A program made the translations under genes and the position numbers. A stretch of 25,861 bases of DNA. It comes from Methanosarcina sp. UBA293 (GTDB lineage: Archaea; Halobacteriota; Methanosarcinia; Methanosarcinales; Methanosarcinaceae). Below, in pieces: positions 14,297-22,580 of this stretch. The DNA lies in the NCBI GenBank assembly GCA_002499445.1, contig DALS01000030.1:1-25861 (forward strand), given 5' to 3'. The notes beneath the pieces were generated by a model that saw only the letters and a program-made list of their open reading frames with translations, searched no databases and was not told where the DNA came from. How positions within the stretch are numbered: position 1 is the stretch's first letter; the number at the start of each line of letters is the position of its first letter.

Positions 14297-14586
14297 AATC
14301 TATGGATTTATACTTCAATTTATATTTTTTTAATACATTTTTATTTTACATTAATTTATAATTACCTAGTTTAATAGATGCTTCAGTTTACCTTGCTTTG
14401 ATCTTTTTAGACTGTTAAACTTTAATTTAATTCAGTTTTATGTTAAGAATAACCTGTTAGGACGGCTTACTTTATAACAGTAGTTTAATTTATTAGCTAT
14501 CAGGTTTTCAATCTGAACAATCTCTCAATTTGTAATGTTTAAGCATCAGTCTGCAGGAGAAAAGTCCTAGCAGCAGGAGATATAAA

Positions 14587-14865
14587 ATGGAATCAAGTCG
14601 TTTTATTATTACAGTTATAGGCAGCGACCGGGTAGGGATTGTTGCCAGGATAACTACTGTGATGGCAAATTTCAATGTAAATATTGTTGATATCAGTCAG
14701 ACTATCATGCAGAGTATCTTTACCATGATTATGCTTGCAGAAGCTCCACAGGTGAATTTTGATCTTGCAGCTTTTCAGGAGGCTATGGGTACTGAGGGAA
14801 AGAGCCTTGGAGTTGAGGTCAAGGTGCAGCATGAAGACGCATTCCGTTTTATGCACAGGATCTGA
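14587..14865 (+). CDS. ACT-domain protein, UPF0237 family
   Basis: A 92-residue protein that is a single ACT domain with the UPF0237 pattern: FIITVIGSDRVGIVARITTVMANFNVNIVDISQTIMQSIFTMIM over residues 6-49. ACT domains form beta-alpha-beta-beta-alpha-beta dimers that often bind amino acids. No catalytic domain is attached. RBS AGGAGA at 14575-14580 is 6 nt before ATG 14587. It lies 40 bp ahead of the UPF0210 gene in the same direction, a pairing I know to be conserved across bacteria and archaea, so the two very likely form an operon and act together, perhaps with this protein as ligand sensor. Function unproven. Confidence 0.93.
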   Translation: MESSRFIITVIGSDRVGIVARITTVMANFNVNIVDISQTIMQSIFTMIMLAEAPQVNFDLAAFQEAMGTEGKSLGVEVKVQHEDAFRFMHRI

Positions 14866-14905
14866 TTTTGAAAAATTAATCTATCTGAAAGAGAGGTAAC
14901 TTTTC

Positions 14906-16267
14906 ATGCTAATGAACCCGAATGAAATCCTGGAAACAATCCAGATGGTCAGGATGGAGCATCTTGACATCAGGACCGTAACAATGGGTATCAGCCTGAG
15001 GGACTGCAGCCATCCTGATATTGAGGTTTTTAACGAGAACATTTACGAAAAAATAACCAATCGTGCCAAAGAGCTTGTGCGCACAACGAACGAGATCCAG
15101 AGCCTCTACGGAATTCCAATAATTAATAAGCGGATCTCAGTAACTCCAATAGCCGTAGCAGCCGAAAGTTGCAGGTCTCCTGATTTTGTTTCCATTGCAA
15201 AAACTATGGATGAAGCTGCAAAAGATTCACAGGTGGATTTTATAGGAGGCTTCAGTGCCCTTGTCCATAAAGGCGCAACTGTAGGGGATCTGAAGCTTAT
15301 TAATTCTATTCCTGAAGCCCTTGCAGGCACAGAAAAGGTCTGCTCATCGGTAAATGTTGCCACCACAAAAACTGGAATTAATATGGATGCAGTTAGCTTG
15401 ATGGGCGACATAATAAAAAAGACTGCAGATTTGACTGCAGAGCGGGACGGGATAGGATGCGCCAAGCTTGTGGTTTTTGCAAATGCCCCTGAAGATAATC
15501 CCTTTATGGCAGGAGCCTTTCATGGAATTGGTGAACCTGAGTGCGTTATCAATGTTGGGGTCAGCGGACCGGGTGTCGTGAATGCTGCGGTCTCGGAACT
15601 TGAAAATCCCAATCTTACAGAAATTTCGGAAACCATCAAAAAGACGGCTTTCAAAATAACCCGCATGGGCGAAATGGTAGGCCGGGAAGTTTCGCGGAGA
15701 CTTGGAGTCGAATTCGGGATTCTTGACCTTTCTCTGGCTCCGACCCCCGCAATTGGGGATAGCGTTGCTGCAATTCTGGAAGCAATGGGGCTTGAGCGCT
15801 GCGGAGCTCACGGAACGACTGCAGCTCTTGCCCTTCTGAACGATGCCGTGAAAAAAGGCGGAGCAATGGCTTCCTCTTCGGTAGGCGGTCTGAGTGGAGC
15901 TTTTATCCCTGTTAGTGAGGATGCAGGTATGATAGAAGCTGTCAGGGCTGGAGCTCTCAGCCTGGAAAAGCTCGAAGCAATGACCAGTGTTTGCTCAGTT
16001 GGCCTTGATATGATTGCAGTTCCAGGCAATACTCCTGCTTCCACCCTTTCGGCTATTATCGCTGATGAGATGGCAATAGGAGTAATAAATAAAAAGACAA
16101 CAGCAGTTAGGATCATTCCCGCACCTGGAAAAGGGGTTGGAGATTCCGTAGAATTCGGGGGTCTGCTTGGAAATGCCCCTATTATGCAAGTAAGTGATTT
16201 CAGTTCCGAAATTTTCGTAAAAAGGGGAGGGAGAATTCCGGCTCCTATCCAATCACTTACGAACTGA
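14906..16267 (+). CDS. UPF0210 (DUF711) family protein
   Basis: A 453-residue cytoplasmic protein of the UPF0210 (PFL/DUF711) family. It starts IRTVTMGISLRDC after a short helix and carries glycine-rich conserved stretches: FIGGFSALVHKG near 112-123, INVGVSGPGVV near 215-225, GILDLSLAPTPAIGDSVA near 271-288, CGAHGTTAAL near 298-307 and ASSSVGGLSGAFIPVSED near 321-338. No characterised reaction is known to me. ATG 14906 is preferred over ATG 14912 because AGAGGT at 14892-14897 is 8 nt away. It follows the ACT gene by 40 bp. A hairpin terminator lies about 170 bp downstream. Confidence 0.95.
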   Translation: MLMNPNEILETIQMVRMEHLDIRTVTMGISLRDCSHPDIEVFNENIYEKITNRAKELVRTTNEIQSLYGIPIINKRISVTPIAVAAESCRSPDFVSIAKTMDEAAKDSQVDFIGGFSALVHKGATVGDLKLINSIPEALAGTEKVCSSVNVATTKTGINMDAVSLMGDIIKKTADLTAERDGIGCAKLVVFANAPEDNPFMAGAFHGIGEPECVINVGVSGPGVVNAAVSELENPNLTEISETIKKTAFKITRMGEMVGREVSRRLGVEFGILDLSLAPTPAIGDSVAAILEAMGLERCGAHGTTAALALLNDAVKKGGAMASSSVGGLSGAFIPVSEDAGMIEAVRAGALSLEKLEAMTSVCSVGLDMIAVPGNTPASTLSAIIADEMAIGVINKKTTAVRIIPAPGKGVGDSVEFGGLLGNAPIMQVSDFSSEIFVKRGGRIPAPIQSLTN

Positions 16268-16366
16268 AATTCAATCACTTAAAACTGAAGTAACGGACTG
16301 AAATAATAAACTTAACAACGAACTGAAATATTATCCGAAGAACAAGTAATCCTCCTGATAACCTGT

Positions 16367-16405
16367 TGTTCCCAGGAACATTGTAACCTATTGTTTCCAG
16401 GAACA
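16367..16405. repeat. Twin 14-bp palindromes 25 bp apart
   Basis: TGTTCCCAGGAACA (16367-16380) and TGTTTCCAGGAACA (16392-16405) share the half-site GGAACA and flanks (ATTG). Ahead of them, ACGAACTGAAAT or ACGGACTGAAAT recurs three times in 16256-16330. The remaining part of 16268-16783 has no gene I can support; a 48-codon plus-strand ORF at 16546-16692 has no recognisable likeness. Confidence 0.6.
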
Positions 16406-16433
16406 TTGATACATTTTTCAGGATAGGAATCAA

Positions 16434-16460
16434 GCCGGTAAAACCGGCAACTTGTTTTTT
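16434..16460 (+). terminator. Hairpin terminator downstream of the UPF0210 gene
   Basis: GCCGGT (16434-16439) and ACCGGC (16443-16448) pair around an AAA loop, with CAAG/CTTG flanks extending the symmetry, followed by GTTTTTT. Confidence 0.65.
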
Positions 16461-16783
16461 CAGCTGGGAAAATGATCTCTAATCAGGTTGTATTCAATAT
16501 GGAAACTGCTGGGTCTTTGTTGCCATGGGACAAATGGGGTAAATAAATGAACCTCCTGAGGTCGCTGATTCTTCTCTTCGAACAAACGTGTTTGGGGGAG
16601 CACAATATCTTCGGAGAGGCTGTATTGAGGGATACAGTGAAGGGATCAGCACCTCCGGAACTCATTTTAATATTTCTATTCAGTGAAAACTGAGGTTCTG
16701 AATTTAGATTTTACTTTCCTTTTACTTTTCAGTCTCAAGTTCTTCTGCCTGCAGACATTTAGAACCTTTTATTTATAACCTTT

Positions 16784-17713
16784 TTATTTTGAATCAACCC
16801 AAAGCGCTCTCATTATTTCCCTTATTTCTTCTATCTTTTTTATATTGGCTTCATCGTTTATTACATCGAATTCATTGAAAGATTCGAGGGCAACCTTGGC
16901 TGCAATTGAAGCATCGTTCAGGTATCTGCTACCTGCATTGCTCATAATAGTCTGGAGGGCGGAAGTTGCCTGGAAAACCGCATTTTCCATGTTCTCTTCC
17001 TCGGCATTTTTTCCAATTTCTTCTATAGAGCTTGCGATACTTCTTACTGAGTTCTGGAGGTTCTCCTGCATGGCAGCTGCAGCCATTTCCTGAAGCATGA
17101 GTTCAACTCCTACAGCAGCCTCCTCGAGGCTCTTCTGAGCCGTAATCTTTCCAATATCTCCAAGGCACGAGATACATATTGCAGTATTTTCCGAAAGATC
17201 CGGGAATTTCATCTTAGTAACCGCTTTTCCGATTTCTCCAAGTCCAATCACGACTGCTATGGTTTCTCTTTTCTGATTAAGGAGAGCTGCGGTATTTCCG
17301 CTTTTCCCTAGAACTGAGGCTGCGAGTTTGGCTACCACCTCCATCTGCTGTTCGGCAGCTGTTTTTCCTATAGCTCCAAATGAAAGTAACACGCTGACAG
17401 TTGTGCCCTGCATATTCTGCTCCATGGAACAGTGCAGCAGTTTTTCAAGAGCACGTATAGCATTGACAGTGGCATTCTCCATTCCCTGAAGGACGGCAGC
17501 CTTTCCGATCTCCTTTATGGAAACTACCATTTTTTCAGCTTCTGGCTCTTTTTTCTCATTCAAATAGCCTGTGCCGATTACTGTCAGGTAGTTAAGAGCC
17601 CGGCTAACTCCTTCGTCAAACCCCTCATTAATGGAATTAAACCCCAAATTTACCATCTTGTCTTCTTCCAACTTTGAAAGCATTGCATAAGACTCCCTTA
17701 GGCGGCTACTCAT
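16784..17713 (-). CDS. Alanine-rich helical-repeat protein (hypothetical)
   Basis: A 309-residue soluble protein, almost wholly helical and rich in A, E, M and L. I recognise no named family, but the body is built of about five repeats anchored on an (E/A/D)IGK core: KEIGKAAVLQGMENA near 67-81, GAIGKTAAEQQMEVV near 112-126, GEIGKAVTKMKF near 158-169, GDIGKITAQKSLEEA near 185-199 and EEIGKNAEEENMENA near 232-246. Each core is followed by a second helix, so the whole probably forms a superhelical alpha-solenoid, HEAT- or Armadillo-like, suited to binding other proteins. No signal peptide or membrane segment. ATG 17713 starts MSSRLRESYAML. It is divergent from the phosphoribosyltransferase gene. 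No function can be given. Confidence 0.8.
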   Translation of the reverse strand: MSSRLRESYAMLSKLEEDKMVNLGFNSINEGFDEGVSRALNYLTVIGTGYLNEKKEPEAEKMVVSIKEIGKAAVLQGMENATVNAIRALEKLLHCSMEQNMQGTTVSVLLSFGAIGKTAAEQQMEVVAKLAASVLGKSGNTAALLNQKRETIAVVIGLGEIGKAVTKMKFPDLSENTAICISCLGDIGKITAQKSLEEAAVGVELMLQEMAAAAMQENLQNSVRSIASSIEEIGKNAEEENMENAVFQATSALQTIMSNAGSRYLNDASIAAKVALESFNEFDVINDEANIKKIEEIREIMRALWVDSK

Positions 17714-18016
17714 CTTGAAAAACTCGCAAGAAAGGTTTCAGTATTCTTTTTCTGAAAAACTTTTATTCTCGTCAATCCCCAACCCGCCTCATTTTTTATT
17801 ATTTTCCGATACTCTTGATTTATGTAATCCCTGATTCAAATATTTTCAGGTAATTAGACCGATTAGATTTTGTAACTAGATTAGATTTCAGACAAATTAA
17901 TAAGCCATTAGACTGATAAATTCATTAGAAAAAAGTTGACATCTTCTATTGAGTGTATCTTGATCTGCACTTGACTCAACAGTCAATAAAACATGCAGTA
18001 AAAGGCGACTTATCTG
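17714..18016. promoter_or_regulatory. Divergent promoter region with a small inverted repeat
   Basis: No gene is visible in these 303 bp. TTGACT (17971-17976) and AGTCAA (17981-17986) form a 6-bp inverted repeat with a 4-bp spacer, 30 bp ahead of the phosphoribosyltransferase ATG, a possible operator. GATTAGATTT occurs twice near 17862-17890. Confidence 0.35.
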
Positions 18017-18730
18017 ATGCAGGAAAAGAAAATTAAAATCCACCCTCAGTGTCAGGCAGAAAAGGACTCATTCAGGTGTGAGCTTATAAGCTTTAATAAA
18101 GTCTTGCGGCTTTCCAGAACTCTTGCCCGAAAAATCAAGGCTTCCGGCTATATGCCTGATCTGATTATAGCCATAGGGAGAGGAGGCTATGTCCCTGGGA
18201 GGCTGGTTGCCGATTTTTTGCTCTTTAATAACCTTACCTCAATGAAGATTGAACATTACACTCGTGCTGCAGATATTCTGGAAGAAGTAAGAATAAAATT
18301 TCCTATTCCTGTAGATATAAAAGGAAAAAGAGTTCTGATTATCGATGATATAACCGACACAGGTGAGACGCTCAACCTTGCAGTAGACTACGCCCAGAGC
18401 TTTCTGCCTGCAGATGTAAGGACTGGGGTACTCCAGCATAAGATCTGCTCGGCTTTCGTACCTGATTTCTATGCCCAGAAAATTATTAAATGGCGATGGA
18501 TAATTTATCCCTGGGCCAGATATGAAGATCTGGCAGGATTTGCAGAAAAAATCATCCTTAACAGAACTCTCAATCTTTCTCAAATTATAGCCGAGTTCAA
18601 GTACAAGTATGAGCTGGATCTCAGGGAGCCTGAACTTTTGGAAATTTTGAATGACCTGACTGAAAGAGAAGAAATCGAGAAAAGTAAGGCGAATGTCCCT
18701 ACATGGCGGGTTTCAAGAGATAAATCATAA
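18017..18730 (+). CDS. Phosphoribosyltransferase, purine (COG2236-like) type
   Basis: A 237-residue type I phosphoribosyltransferase. The core (about 22-180) contains the flavodoxin-like start PDLIIAIGRGGYVPGRLVADFL at 47-68 and the PRPP-binding loop VLIIDDITDTGETL at 106-119 with its two acidic residues and TDTGET. The tail of the domain, KIIKWRWIIYPWARYEDL at 155-172, is typical of archaeal and bacterial purine salvage enzymes of the hypoxanthine/xanthine-guanine type. A 50-residue C-terminal extension (LREPELLEILNDLTEREEIEKSK) is helical and charged. Probable role is base salvage using PRPP; the base preference cannot be told. RBS-like AAAGGCGA lies 8 nt before ATG 18017. Confidence 0.9.
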   Translation: MQEKKIKIHPQCQAEKDSFRCELISFNKVLRLSRTLARKIKASGYMPDLIIAIGRGGYVPGRLVADFLLFNNLTSMKIEHYTRAADILEEVRIKFPIPVDIKGKRVLIIDDITDTGETLNLAVDYAQSFLPADVRTGVLQHKICSAFVPDFYAQKIIKWRWIIYPWARYEDLAGFAEKIILNRTLNLSQIIAEFKYKYELDLREPELLEILNDLTEREEIEKSKANVPTWRVSRDKS

Positions 18731-18953
18731 TCAGTTGCTCTATGACTTTTACAGCGTGTCTTTCAGTACATTTATAAAGTTGATCGAGTCTGGTTTTTAT
18801 AAGGTTGACAGGATCCTAGTTTATCCTCAAGACAATTATTGCCCTTTTATCAATTAGCCTGACTTTCCTGCCATCCCTCAAAAGCAAGATATTAAATGCG
18901 AATTCTTTTTACCTTAAGATTCATTTAAATAATAGATAAAAATGTCCTGTAAT

Positions 18954-18962
18954 CATATATAG
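18954..18962 (+). promoter_or_regulatory. TATA box of the NudC gene
   Basis: CATATATAG lies 22-30 nt ahead of the two candidate ATGs (18980 and 18989), with no RBS between, which suggests leaderless translation. Confidence 0.5.
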
Positions 18963-18979
18963 AACAAAAAACAATAAGT

Positions 18980-19858
18980 ATGAACAACATGACCCCAATA
19001 AATAGGGAAAAATCTACTTGCCCGGAATTTTATCCGAATTTTATCATAGGCGTTGAGCCGCCAGCTAACAGGACAGAGAAAGCGTTCTGGTTTATTTTTC
19101 GGGGTCGCGAGATTCTCCTCAAGCTTAATAATAATCCTGGAGTAATTCCAAAACTGCTTGATTTTGGAGAACTCGGACTTTCGGGGATAAGGGAACAATA
19201 CCTTGGAGCACTTGAAGGGACTCACTGTTATTCCGTGGAGCTTCCCGGAGACGCACAGGTGCCTGACGGCATGAAATTTGTTGATCTCAGGCAGGCTTAT
19301 TCGGAAATGAGTGAGAAGTGTTTCGCGCTTGTGAATAAAGCAGTCCAGATCATGGAGTGGGACAGGACAAATCTGTTTTGCAGCCGATGTGGGACAAAAA
19401 CCCTGCGAAAACCCGAAGAAAGGGGAAAGGAATGTCCCAACTGCGGAGAGCTTTTCTATCCGAGAATCTCGCCTGCCGTGATCGTACTTATTCGGAAAGG
19501 AAAAGAGATCCTACTTGCAAGGTCCCCAAATTTTCCGCCAGACATGTACAGTTTGATAGCTGGTTTTGTTGAGCCCGGAGAATCAGCCGAAGCTGCTGTT
19601 ATCAGGGAAATCAGGGAAGAAGTGGGAATCGAGGTTAAGAATATTACTTATTTCGGGACACAGGCATGGCCGTTCCCGAATTCTCTTATGATCGGGTTTA
19701 CTGCGGAGTACGATTCAGGGGATATCCGGCCCGATGGGTTCGAAATTGAGGATGCAAAATGGTTTTCGGTTGAAAACCTGCCTGTTCTGCCTGGAAAAAT
19801 AAGCATTGCAAGAAAGCTGATTGATAATTTCCTTAAAGAAGAAGGGATGGAAGTTTAA
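18980..19858 (+). CDS. nudC: NADH pyrophosphatase, NudC-type Nudix hydrolase
   Basis: Hydrolyses NADH to NMNH and AMP; bacterial NudC also removes NAD caps from RNA. The 292 residues have the complete architecture: an N-terminal domain (about 1-125), a zinc ribbon with C134/C137 and C152/C155 (CSRCGTKT, ECPNCGE), then the Nudix domain. The Nudix box runs from G195 to about 217 with the REIREE core (209-214), and the NudC-specific motif appears as QAWPFPNS at 228-235, where SQPWPFPxS is usual. The start is probably leaderless from ATG 18980, or from ATG 18989. It stands alone between the phosphoribosyltransferase gene and a CAT pseudogene. Confidence 0.96.
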   Translation: MNNMTPINREKSTCPEFYPNFIIGVEPPANRTEKAFWFIFRGREILLKLNNNPGVIPKLLDFGELGLSGIREQYLGALEGTHCYSVELPGDAQVPDGMKFVDLRQAYSEMSEKCFALVNKAVQIMEWDRTNLFCSRCGTKTLRKPEERGKECPNCGELFYPRISPAVIVLIRKGKEILLARSPNFPPDMYSLIAGFVEPGESAEAAVIREIREEVGIEVKNITYFGTQAWPFPNSLMIGFTAEYDSGDIRPDGFEIEDAKWFSVENLPVLPGKISIARKLIDNFLKEEGMEV

Positions 19859-19933
19859 AGCCAGATTGATAATTTAATTCAGAATTTTATTCTTCCCGTT
19901 GCAACATTTTTTAATTCTTTTTATCATTCTTAG

Positions 19934-20297
19934 GATGTTCATCGGACTTGCTGTAACAGCATTATTTAAGGTAGTAAATGTTCCCATGCAGGATACGATT
20001 GAGAAGTTTGTACAACTGGCAACCGTAACGGCAGAAAATCAAAAAGAACATTTTACAGGCCCTGTAGAAAACGATGTCTATCAATTCTCTGCCCTGCCGT
20101 GGATAACATTTACGCATATTTCGCACACGGATTTTGGAAACAGAGAAAAAGCTCAACCCATATTTGATTGGGGAAAATATCATGAAAAAGAGGACAAACT
20201 TATGATGCTGTTTGCAGTCCAAGTGCATCTGCATTTGTTGATGGTATTCATATTGGCAAACTCGCGGATAAATTGCAGATACCTGGATGAAGTGTAG
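19934..20297 (+). pseudogene. Chloramphenicol-acetyltransferase-like pseudogene
   Basis: Remains of a type A (CAT-like) O-acetyltransferase. The middle reads as clear CAT C-terminal domain: KEHFTGPVENDVYQFSALPW, then ITFTHISHTDF and DWGKYHEKEDKLMMLFAVQVH. At the catalytic HHxxxDG motif the frame breaks: CATC-TGCATTTGTTGATGGT (from 20226) reads H-H-A-F-V-D-G only if one base is restored after 20229. The next frame continues IHIGKLADKLQ, then a second break near 20278 (two bases short) returns to YLDEV-stop at 20297. The N-terminal side is cut down too: LFKVVN is followed directly by QDTIEK, where intact proteins have some dozens of residues. Expected length is about 210 residues. Acetyltransferase activity is lost unless these are sequence errors. 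Confidence 0.78.
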
Positions 20298-20363
20298 AGT
20301 ATAAGCATAATGGGAAATTAGAATGCTTTAAGGGAAAAATTCGAAAGCAGTAGCAGTTATTTT

Positions 20364-20999
20364 TCAGACAATTTTGATTCCCAGAACCCGCGCAGCAAGT
20401 TCTATTGCTTGCCCGGCATTAACTGTAGCCCCTCTGAGTTCACTTCGAGTATCGGATACTGTTATCCCATCAATGATACAATCCGATAAGTCGATGCCTT
20501 TAAGTAAGGTTTTAAAGAAATCCGCTCCTGTGAAATTAACTGCTTTCAGCATGGGCTTCTTTAACCGAATCTCGGATAAGAAGGCTTCCGTGAAATTGCA
20601 GTCATGAATGATGCAGTTCTCCAGTACAGAACTTGAAAAATCTGCATATCGAAAGGAGCCATCTGCTAAAGAGGTTTCTTTCATGTGGCTTTTGCTGAAG
20701 TTGCTTCCATCACCCTTGCACGTTAATATTCTGGAGCCTTTCCAGTAACTTTCCATAAAACTGCAGTTCGCAAAATTACAGCTCTCAAACACCGAATTGT
20801 AAAAGCTGGCTTTTGAAAAATCACATTTGCTGAACTGGCATTGTATAAACTGTACCGATTCAAATTCTATCCTTGCGATATCGATGTCCGAAAGTATATC
20901 GCCTTCAAAACGTATCCTTTCTATAAAATTGTCATCATATTGTGCGGCTATAATTCTGCTTTCCAACACGATTCCATCTCCAGATATTGAGGTTTCCAA
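20364..20999 (-). CDS. Pentapeptide-repeat protein
   Basis: A protein of up to 211 residues composed mainly of pentapeptide repeats, A(N/D)Lxx-like: CDFSKASFYNSVFESCNF, then SNFSKSHMKETSLADGSF, YADFSSSVLENC, CNFTEAF, VNFTGADFFKTLLKGIDLSDC. These fold as a right-handed four-sided beta-helix. The ending SDTRSELRGATVNAGQAIELAARVLGI resembles the C-terminal cap of Qnr/McbG-type pentapeptide proteins, which protect DNA gyrase, but many relatives have no known role. The start is uncertain: TTG 20999 has no good RBS; GTG 20969, preceded by GGAGATGGAATC, is an alternative giving about 201 residues. Upstream lies an 18-bp tandem array. It faces the CAT pseudogene, 66 bp away. Confidence 0.85.
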   Translation of the reverse strand: METSISGDGIVLESRIIAAQYDDNFIERIRFEGDILSDIDIARIEFESVQFIQCQFSKCDFSKASFYNSVFESCNFANCSFMESYWKGSRILTCKGDGSNFSKSHMKETSLADGSFRYADFSSSVLENCIIHDCNFTEAFLSEIRLKKPMLKAVNFTGADFFKTLLKGIDLSDCIIDGITVSDTRSELRGATVNAGQAIELAARVLGIKIV

Positions 21000-21014
21000 A
21001 TGACATGCTATACA

Positions 21015-21082
21015 GGACTTTACTCATTAGTTAGGACTTACTCATTAGTTAGGACTTGCTCATTAGTTAGGACTTACTCACT
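21015..21082. repeat. 18-bp tandem repeat, about 3.5 units
   Basis: GGACTT begins units at 21015, 21034, 21052 and 21070 (spacings 19, 18, 18) with ACTCATTAGTTA between. The units are nearly identical, differing by one inserted T and one A/G change. The array is just upstream of the pentapeptide gene. Confidence 0.9.
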
Positions 21083-21104
21083 ATAGGCCACACCTATAGT
21101 TTTT
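21080..21104 (+). terminator. Hairpin with T-run
   Basis: ACTATAGG (21080-21087) and CCTATAGT (21093-21100) form a perfect 8-bp stem with a 5-nt loop, followed by TTTT. No plus-strand gene ends here. A second hairpin, TTTTCATAC (21132-21140) with GTATGAAAA (21156-21164), follows. The rest of 21000-21386 holds no gene. Confidence 0.5.
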
Positions 21105-21338
21105 CCGATTTTATTTTTGAAGAACTTCTTTTTTTCATACCTGATAGATAATGTCGTATGAAAATTTTCAATCAAAACTTACATTTTTGAGTTTTGTATA
21201 GAAAGTCGAAATGATAAATAAGAGGCGTGATTTATAGAATATTATTTAGAGATTTTTCTATTAAATGGTTTGAATGTTGTTTGGGAATAAATTGCTGAAC
21301 AAATTCAAATGTGAGATATTTAGGGGTTGCAAACATTT

Positions 21339-21354
21339 TTGGACTTAAGTCCAA
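21339..21354. promoter_or_regulatory. 16-bp palindrome ahead of the hydrolase gene
   Basis: TTGGACTTAAGTCCAA is a perfect palindrome 32 bp before the preferred hydrolase start (21387). Its half-site GGACTT is repeated four times in the array at 21015-21075 in the same intergenic region, and its centre ACTTAAGT also occurs in the arrays at 6.1 and 10.2 kb. Confidence 0.5.
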
Positions 21355-21386
21355 GGTATAGTGACTACAAATTAGAAGTGGTATTC

Positions 21387-22358
21387 TTGAAAGAAGTTAA
21401 GAAAAGAAGCAGGAATATTTTACTGATTATACTGGCATTTTTAATTTGTTCAGCTATTATTCTAATTGCTCTAACTTATCCGAATTACCGCGAAACGATG
21501 ACGGAAGCAGAAGAGCAATTGCTTGCGGACAGCACTATTTTGAAAACAGATTATGAGGATATTGAGTATACTGTAGAGGGAGAAGGAACTCCTATTTTAC
21601 TGCTGCACGGCGCAGGAGGAGGCTATGATCAGGGACTCTGGGCGGGCAAAGTATTTTTCGGGGACGATTATAAATTAATCTCGGTTTCACGATATGGCTA
21701 TCTTCGATCACCCATTCCGGATAATGCTTCAATTGAAGCACAGGCTGCTGCTTATAAAACTCTTCTGGACAATTTAAGCATAGATAAAATAATTGTTGTT
21801 GGCGTATCAGCCGGAGGTCCGTCAGCCACTCAGTTTGCAAACGACTATCCTGACAGATGCTCAGCATTAATATTGATTTCTGCCGTAAGTATGGGCCCGG
21901 CACCAGGCGACCAGGATCCTTTTTATGTCAGTATTATTCACATTATCCAGCAATCTGATTATGTATACTGGCTCCTCACAAAATTTTTCCAACCTGAAGT
22001 TCTGGACCTGATAGGAATCCCACAACAGGTATACGAAACGTTTAATCCGGAACAGAAAGAATTGGCACAGGAAATGCTTGATATAATGCATCCAATGTCT
22101 CAAAGGTATAAAGGCACCGTAAACGATGAAAAAATGATTGAATTTTATACCGTACCTGCAGGTAATCTTCGTGCACCAACATTAATTATCCACGCTAAAG
22201 ATGATGCGCTGGTAAGTTACAAACATGCGGAAAATGCTCTCAGTAAAATAAACCAATCGCAACTTGTTTTATATGATACTGGTGGCCATGGAATGTTATC
22301 TCAAATGAACGGGACAAGGGTGCTTGTGAAAGAATTTCTAAACGAATCCACCTATTAA
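21387..22358 (+). CDS. Membrane-anchored alpha/beta hydrolase
   Basis: Hydrolase of about 323 residues with one N-terminal transmembrane anchor (NILLIILAFLICSAIILIAL, about 10-29), so the catalytic domain is probably outside the membrane. The alpha/beta hydrolase core shows the oxyanion segment LLLHGAGGG, the nucleophile elbow GVSAGG (S141), an acid in HAKDDALVS and the catalytic histidine in DTGGHGM near the end. The R-Y-G-Y segment after the third strand is typical of esterase and haloperoxidase-like members. Substrate unknown. I choose TTG 21387, giving KEVKKRSRN before the anchor, because AGTGG lies about 6 nt upstream; TTG 21327 or GTG 21378 would add 20 or 3 residues. Confidence 0.85.
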   Translation: MKEVKKRSRNILLIILAFLICSAIILIALTYPNYRETMTEAEEQLLADSTILKTDYEDIEYTVEGEGTPILLLHGAGGGYDQGLWAGKVFFGDDYKLISVSRYGYLRSPIPDNASIEAQAAAYKTLLDNLSIDKIIVVGVSAGGPSATQFANDYPDRCSALILISAVSMGPAPGDQDPFYVSIIHIIQQSDYVYWLLTKFFQPEVLDLIGIPQQVYETFNPEQKELAQEMLDIMHPMSQRYKGTVNDEKMIEFYTVPAGNLRAPTLIIHAKDDALVSYKHAENALSKINQSQLVLYDTGGHGMLSQMNGTRVLVKEFLNESTY

Positions 22359-22416
22359 ACTGCATGGACCTGGACATTTAACTAACCTATTTCCAAAGGC
22401 TGTTAGGATTGGCAGG

Positions 22417-22464
22417 CTGAGATATGAGAAGATCTCCTTAAGTTGCACTATAGGGTTATCTCAG
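22417..22464. repeat. Nested inverted repeats between hydrolase and GNAT genes
   Basis: CTGAGATA (22417-22424) and TATCTCAG (22457-22464) pair, with GAGA/TCTC (22426-22436) nested inside. Could be a folded leader or terminator; no T-run follows. Confidence 0.4.
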
Positions 22465-22580
22465 AAAGCCAGATGCAAACAAATATCGCAAAAGATTTTA
22501 ATTTTGATGTGAAAGTGGAGTAATCTTATTTTCATTTATTGAAGAGGCGGTTTTATTTTAGAAGCGAGGAGAAAACGATA

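Noticed and set aside
15808..16278. Minus-strand ORF of 156 codons and other antisense frames
   Set aside because: Antisense to the UPF0210 gene, low-complexity A/P/I/S translation, no start signals.
16483..16665. 60-codon minus-strand ORF, and a 48-codon plus-strand ORF at 16546
   Set aside because: Neither has a recognisable motif or a convincing RBS; they overlap each other.
19962..20234. Minus-strand ORF of 90 codons across the CAT pseudogene
   Set aside because: Antisense to clear CAT-domain sequence; C/F/Y-rich translation without family likeness.
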